From contig NZ_JAIVKN010000001.1 in the NCBI RefSeq assembly GCF_020524025.1, positions 992,001 to 1,056,000 of the forward strand: DNA of 64,000 nt. The letters run 5' to 3'. The stretch is from Halobacillus litoralis. GTDB taxonomy: Bacteria > Bacillota > Bacilli > Bacillales > Halobacillaceae. The notes beneath the pieces were generated by a model. The model was not told the origin of the DNA. It did no database searches and saw only the letters and a program-made list of their open reading frames with translations. Positions 59,807-64,000 of the stretch are shown piece by piece (within the stretch, counting starts at the first letter, position 1; each line of letters opens with the position of its first letter). The translations under genes and the position numbers were made by a program.

Positions 59807-61096
59807 TTATTTAAGAGCTTCATTTAAATGTTGGAAAAACGATGGATAGGAAATGCTGATGCAATCTTTGTCCAGAATTGTAACCGGGTTTTGGCAGATT
59901 AGAGAAGCAACCGCTCCCATCATGCCGATTCTGTGATCTCCATAAGAATGGATGGATCCACCAGTAAGCTCTGTCTTTCCGTGAATGACCATCCCATCCT
60001 TTAAGGCTTCTACTTTCGCTCCGAGTGCCGTTAAAGTTTGAACGACAGCATGTATACGATCGGTTTCTTTATGCCGGAGTTCCTCAGCATCTTTAATGAC
60101 GGTTGTACCCTCAGCCTGGGTAGCTGCCAGAGCTAAAATCGGGATTTCATCAATTACATTAGGAATCAGATCTCCTTCTAATGTGACACCGCGAAGTGAA
60201 CCGGCACGGATGTGGATATCCCCCACGGGCTCTTGACCGATATACGTATGTATATGAGTGGAGATATCTGCGCCCATACGTTCCATAGCCCTTATAACAC
60301 CATCCCTGGTAGGGTTTAATCCCACGTCCCGGATGATCATCTCGCTGCCTGGAGTAATGGAGGATGCAACAATGAAAAAGGCCGCCGAAGAAATATCGCC
60401 GGGAACTTTAAGATCTGCTCCTGAAGGCTGTTGTCCTCCCTTAATGGTAACCATACGTCCCTCTACATTGACCTCTACGCCAAATTCAGGAAGTAACATC
60501 TCTGTATGGTTTCTAGTTTCTCCCATTTCAATCACTTTTGTTTCTCCTTCAGCTAACATACCTGCTAAAAGGAGCGCTGATTTAACCTGTGCACTCTTAA
60601 CTTTCAATTCATGAATGTCGCCCTTCAGTTTTTTCCCTTTAAATGATAAAGGAAGCAGGGAGTCATGGTCTCTCCCAGATATCTCAGCCCCCATTTTCTT
60701 TAAAGGAATTACAACCCTGTCCATCGGCCGTTTAGATAAGGATTCATCTCCAAAAGCTGTCGTGAAGAGAGGCAGGCCTGCTAATACACCACTCATCAGG
60801 CGGGCGGTTGTACCCGAATTCCCGAAATAAATAGGGGATACGGGTTCTTTTAAATGAGCAATACCTCTGCCATGGATGGCCAGATCTGACCCATGTTGAT
60901 CAATATGTACTCCCATCAGTCTGAAAGCTTCAACGGTACGTAAACAATCTTCTCCTGTTAGAAAATTACGAATGTGAGAAGTTCCTTCAGCTAATGAAGC
61001 GAAGATAACAGATCGGTGGGAGATCGACTTATCTCCAGGTACAACCATCTCTCCCTGAAGACTTTTTTTTGTTGGATATAGTTCTATATCTGCCAT
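59807..61096 (-). CDS. aroA: 3-phosphoshikimate 1-carboxyvinyltransferase (EPSP synthase)
   Basis: A 429-residue shikimate-pathway enzyme (called aroE in B. subtilis). Motifs: VPGDKSISHRSVIFA at residues 18-32, FGNSGTTARLMSG near 92-104, DEIPILALAATQAEG near 313 with the catalytic Asp, and SYGDHRIGM near 382. It starts 12 bases after tyrA stops and is the last gene of the aromatic run. Confidence 0.96.
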   Translation of the reverse strand: MADIELYPTKKSLQGEMVVPGDKSISHRSVIFASLAEGTSHIRNFLTGEDCLRTVEAFRLMGVHIDQHGSDLAIHGRGIAHLKEPVSPIYFGNSGTTARLMSGVLAGLPLFTTAFGDESLSKRPMDRVVIPLKKMGAEISGRDHDSLLPLSFKGKKLKGDIHELKVKSAQVKSALLLAGMLAEGETKVIEMGETRNHTEMLLPEFGVEVNVEGRMVTIKGGQQPSGADLKVPGDISSAAFFIVASSITPGSEMIIRDVGLNPTRDGVIRAMERMGADISTHIHTYIGQEPVGDIHIRAGSLRGVTLEGDLIPNVIDEIPILALAATQAEGTTVIKDAEELRHKETDRIHAVVQTLTALGAKVEALKDGMVIHGKTELTGGSIHSYGDHRIGMMGAVASLICQNPVTILDKDCISISYPSFFQHLNEALK

Positions 61097-61108
61097 TAGC
61101 TTCCTCCT

Positions 61109-62209
61109 TTACTGTTGAATCATTACTTCATATTGTTGTTGGCTTAGTACCTCTTTACTTTTCACTTGTTCTTCATTGGATGCAAAGCTGATCCGCAACA
61201 CACCGGTAATACCTTCACGGATCTCAAGGATCTGGATATTTTTTATACTAATTCCTTCCTTGGCAAGCAAACCAATCACATCATGGATGGCACCAGGCTG
61301 GTCATGTATGTCAACATAGATATCATAAAAAGATGGAATGGCTCCTTTCTCTTTAACCGGGAGTCCATCACGATATTGTTTAGCATGCAGCAGGTACTGA
61401 TACGTTTCTTCCTTCTCCTCTTTTTCCAGATACGTACGAACCCTTTCCATTTCACTTATCCAGTCATCGAGCATGGATATAAGCAGTCTCTTATTTTGAA
61501 AGAATATATCCTGCCAGAGTCTAGGGTTGCTGGAGGCAATCCTTGTAATGTCTTTAAAGCCTCCGGCAGCAAGATGTTCAATGTAAGGATGTGTCTCCTG
61601 CCAAATCTTCGCTTGATGAACGAGCGATGATGCAATGAGATGAGGAAAATGAGAGATGACAGCTGTCATCTCGTCATGTTCCTTCGTTGTAAACGTCAAA
61701 AATCGTGCGTTGGTTTCTGACAGCAAGTTCCTTAAGCGATCTGCTTCCTCCTCAGTCGCATGTACAGATGGTGTTAATACATAAATCGCATTCTCAAACA
61801 GGTGTGGTTTTGCAGCGGTATAACCTTGTTTATGAGAACCTGCCATCGGATGGCCGCCTACAAAAGAGATCATAGACTGTTCCAATCGATTCGCTGCTTT
61901 CAGCACTTGATTTTTCACTGAAGAAACGTCGGTAACTAATAAAGGTTTCTTAAGCTCGATCGTTTCCAACTTGTTCAAATAGTTAATCGTTATAGAAATT
62001 GGAGTCGCCAGAATACAGATATCCGCCTCTATCACCGATTTGGAAAAATCAAAAGATGCCTGGTCGATAACTCCTTGTTTTAAAGCCATATTCAAAGCAG
62101 CCTCATCGCCATCTATACCGATAACAAAAACATCTTCTTTCTTGGATACGTTCATTGCGATTGACCCGCCGATGAGGCCTAACCCCACGATTAGTACAGT
62201 CTGTTTCAT
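61109..62209 (-). CDS. tyrA: Prephenate dehydrogenase with ACT domain
   Basis: A 366-residue NAD enzyme for tyrosine. Rossmann motif GLGLIGGSIAMN at residues 9-20, catalytic region GGHPMAGSHKQGY near 120, and a C-terminal ACT domain (about 290-366; DIHDQPGAIHDVIGLLAKEG) for feedback control. Its ATG overlaps the hisC stop (ATGA), so the two are coupled. Confidence 0.95.
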   Translation of the reverse strand: MKQTVLIVGLGLIGGSIAMNVSKKEDVFVIGIDGDEAALNMALKQGVIDQASFDFSKSVIEADICILATPISITINYLNKLETIELKKPLLVTDVSSVKNQVLKAANRLEQSMISFVGGHPMAGSHKQGYTAAKPHLFENAIYVLTPSVHATEEEADRLRNLLSETNARFLTFTTKEHDEMTAVISHFPHLIASSLVHQAKIWQETHPYIEHLAAGGFKDITRIASSNPRLWQDIFFQNKRLLISMLDDWISEMERVRTYLEKEEKEETYQYLLHAKQYRDGLPVKEKGAIPSFYDIYVDIHDQPGAIHDVIGLLAKEGISIKNIQILEIREGITGVLRISFASNEEQVKSKEVLSQQQYEVMIQQ

Positions 62210-63303
62210 CTGGTATGATCCATTGCTAATTTTTGAGCCATCACTTCCTGCAGCTGTTTCATATCCTCTTCTTTCCCGATGGTTAAACGGATGGTGTTCG
62301 GGAGACCAAGCGCTTCTCCAGAACGAACAATAAAGCCTTTAGTAAGAAGGTATTCAAACATTTCGTCCCCACTCATAGGGAGTTGGATAAGAAGGAAGTT
62401 TGCCTGGGTATCGTAATAACCTAATTGATGCTGCTCACAGAACTGCATTAAATCTCTTTTGTTCTTATGATTTGCTTTAACGGTTTGTTGAAGAAATGCT
62501 TGATCATCCAAAGCAATTATAGCCGCTGCCTGAGCTACAGTTGAAGTATTAAAAGGCTCACGGGACGGCTCAAGCGCTTGAATAACCTCGGGATGTCCAA
62601 CACCATAACCAATACGAAGGCCGGCCAAACCGTAAGCTTTGGAAAATGTTCTTAATACCATTACATTTGGGTATGCATCTAAACCAGCTATAGAGTCAAA
62701 AGCATCCTCAGCCTCAAGGTATTCGTAATAGGCTTCATCAAGGACAACAAGCACGTGACCAGGTACCCGCTCCAGAACTGATTGAATCGTGGTTTTATCA
62801 ATGTGTACCCCTGTAGGGTTGTTTGGTGTACAGATCCATAAAACTCTTGTCTGTTCGTCTATACTTGCTATCATTTCTTCAAGATCGTGATGACCATCAA
62901 TTAAAGGAACTTCTCTAACTTCCGCTCCTTCGATAAGAGCATTGTGCCGATACTGAGGAAACGTCGGGGTAGCCATGACAGTGTTGGCTCCTGGTTCCAG
63001 GAAAGTTCGGCAGATAATCTGTACAACTTCATCTGATCCGTTTCCGAAGATCAGCTGCTCTTCTTTTACGCCAATAAATCCGGCCACTTTTTTTCTGATC
63101 TCTGCTGCATATCCATCAGGGTAAATTTCTAAATTTGAGATCAACTTTGGAAGCTCTTCCTTTACAGAAGGGGAAAATCCATAAGGGTTTTCATTAGAAG
63201 CTAATTTGATGATCCGGTCTAAGCCGAACTCTTTTTTTACTTCTTCGATCCCTTTTCCAGGCTTATATGGTTTCATGTTTTTTAGTATATCTTTGGCTTT
63301 CAT
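62206..63303 (-). CDS. hisC: Histidinol-phosphate/aromatic aminotransferase HisC
   Basis: A 365-residue PLP aminotransferase. LASNENPYGFSP near residue 35, CTPNNPTG near 160, and the PLP Lys in RTFSKAYGLAGLRIGYG near 225. In B. subtilis the same enzyme serves histidine, tyrosine and phenylalanine synthesis, consistent with its place between aroH and tyrA. It starts 13 bases after aroH; the trp genes that precede hisC in B. subtilis are absent. Confidence 0.95.
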   Translation of the reverse strand: MKAKDILKNMKPYKPGKGIEEVKKEFGLDRIIKLASNENPYGFSPSVKEELPKLISNLEIYPDGYAAEIRKKVAGFIGVKEEQLIFGNGSDEVVQIICRTFLEPGANTVMATPTFPQYRHNALIEGAEVREVPLIDGHHDLEEMIASIDEQTRVLWICTPNNPTGVHIDKTTIQSVLERVPGHVLVVLDEAYYEYLEAEDAFDSIAGLDAYPNVMVLRTFSKAYGLAGLRIGYGVGHPEVIQALEPSREPFNTSTVAQAAAIIALDDQAFLQQTVKANHKNKRDLMQFCEQHQLGYYDTQANFLLIQLPMSGDEMFEYLLTKGFIVRSGEALGLPNTIRLTIGKEEDMKQLQEVMAQKLAMDHTR

Positions 63304-63316
63304 AAAAGAACTCCTC

Positions 63317-63682
63317 TCAACTCTTTAAATCTGGTCGCAATTGTTTAGCATCGTAGTGATAGATATGTTTCACTTGTTTCTGCTCCATATCCGTCTGTAC
63401 TGTAACCATAACACGGATGCATTTAGGAAGGCTGCCCGTCACTGGGATTTCCCTCATACACATAACGGGTACATAGGTCCATCCGTCCATCCCCCTCAAG
63501 CATTTAGCCGGAAAGGTATCATCTATATCATTGGTAACTGTAAAGTAAACGGATACCACATCTTCTGCTTTTATATGATTCGATGATACCACATCTTCCA
63601 TTAACTCCAGAGATCTGGCTATAATTTCTTCGCTCTCGTTACGGTCCACAGTTGTAGCTCCACGTACACCCCGGATCATCAT
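63317..63682 (-). CDS. aroH: Chorismate mutase AroH
   Basis: A 121-residue trimeric AroH-type mutase. Active-site Arg7 (MMIRGVRGATT), Glu in CMREIPVTG near 78 and Arg in KCIRVMVTVQTD near 90 match the B. subtilis enzyme. Its ATG overlaps the aroB stop by four bases (ATGA). The C-terminal DAKQLRPDL is conserved. Confidence 0.96.
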   Translation of the reverse strand: MMIRGVRGATTVDRNESEEIIARSLELMEDVVSSNHIKAEDVVSVYFTVTNDIDDTFPAKCLRGMDGWTYVPVMCMREIPVTGSLPKCIRVMVTVQTDMEQKQVKHIYHYDAKQLRPDLKS

Positions 63683-64000
63683 CTGCTGCTCACCTCACGA
63701 ATTAATAAATTCAATTGGCTACTAATTTCATGATCTTCCATTTGTTCCACACAAGGCGATCCTGTGCTTTCCAATAAAACAAAGTTAATCATTTGATTCA
63801 CCGTTTTCTTATCCCATTTCATCCGCTCAACCATTCGCTCAGCGTCGATGCGTCCAAAAACCGAAAGCGGGTAGTTATTCATTTCCAGCCAGTCTACATA
63901 CTCTTCGATGGGTAAAGCAGCACCTTTATGTTTTTCACTAAGTTTAAGTGCGAATAACAGACCAAGTGCTACTGCTTCTCCATGAGTAATCTCACCATAA
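63679..64000 (-). CDS. aroB: 3-dehydroquinate synthase, C-terminal part (cut by window edge)
   Basis: The last 106 codons or so of AroB. HGEAVALGLLFAL near the window edge is the conserved zinc-binding region, followed by KLSEKHKG, LPIEEYVDWLE and KWDKKTVNQMINFVLLE. The start lies to the right of the window. Its stop overlaps aroH, the first step of the coupled aroB-aroH-hisC-tyrA-aroA run. Confidence 0.93.
   Translation of the reverse strand, partial: YGEITHGEAVALGLLFALKLSEKHKGAALPIEEYVDWLEMNNYPLSVFGRIDAERMVERMKWDKKTVNQMINFVLLESTGSPCVEQMEDHEISSQLNLLIREVSSR

Overview
The window reads as chromosomal core DNA of a low-GC, endospore-forming Bacillaceae, most likely a moderately halophilic relative of Halobacillus or Virgibacillus. 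The evidence is long conserved gene order with the Bacillus subtilis ypi/ypj/ypm/ypp/yps block, spore genes (cotD-like, sspM-like, ypjB, yqfQ-like), strong AGGAGG ribosome sites, and several exported proteins with very acidic Ser/Glu/Asn/Gly-rich tails. The genus is an inference. Several starts are TTG (tetR, msrAB, sbcC, sbcD, recU, dnaD) or GTG (tatC, yunF-like, qcrC).

Layout. 1-8.7 kb: start of an unknown gene at the left edge, mhqD-like hydrolase with an upstream MhqR-type box, an apparently autoregulated TetR regulator, fused msrAB, a glycine-rich YqfQ/VrrA-like protein, ung, sbcDC and yozE. 8.8-15.5 kb: two tatA genes and tatC, mobA, folA, thyA, a YpgQ-like HD hydrolase, a DUF72 protein and fhs, which link Tat export, molybdenum cofactor and folate/dTMP metabolism. 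15.7-17.5 kb: a cold-shock gene behind a terminator-containing leader, then a preQ1-I riboswitch controlling a YpdP-type queuosine-precursor transporter and an RNase H-like gene. 17.5-22 kb: small unknown genes, one a 57-residue membrane microprotein with a clear Fur box, then the bpsA-bpsB alkylpyrone pair, an SDR and a lipoprotein. 22-28 kb: ypwA, ypsC, rnpB (RNase P RNA), gpsB, ypsA, a cotD-like coat gene with a 24-bp minisatellite, and cdd. 28-32 kb: a decayed-looking stretch and an RND exporter. 31.6-36 kb: yppE, a coiled-coil protein, sspM-like, recU and ponA.

36-50.7 kb is one long minus-strand block of overlapping or closely spaced genes: mazG-like ypjD, dapB, mgsA, bshA, cca, birA, panB, panC, panD, dinG, ypmA, ypmB, aspB, asnS, dnaD and nth. 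50.8-53.9 kb holds ypjC (divergent), a YugP-like protease, ypjB and ypjA. 54-59 kb is qcrABC (menaquinol:cytochrome c reductase) with ypiF, ypiB and ypiA; qcrC carries a ten-unit acidic repeat tail. 59-64 kb is the aromatic supraoperon aroB-aroH-hisC-tyrA-aroA, without the trp genes found inside it in B. subtilis.

I found no CRISPR array, insertion sequence, prophage, tRNA or rRNA, and no defence island. The less ordinary content lies in regulatory DNA/RNA and small genes: the Fur-box microprotein, the csp leader, the preQ1 switch, operator palindromes at mhqD, tetR and the RND gene, the coding minisatellites, and an unrecognised gene between ypiA and aroA whose C-terminus resembles an amidohydrolase.
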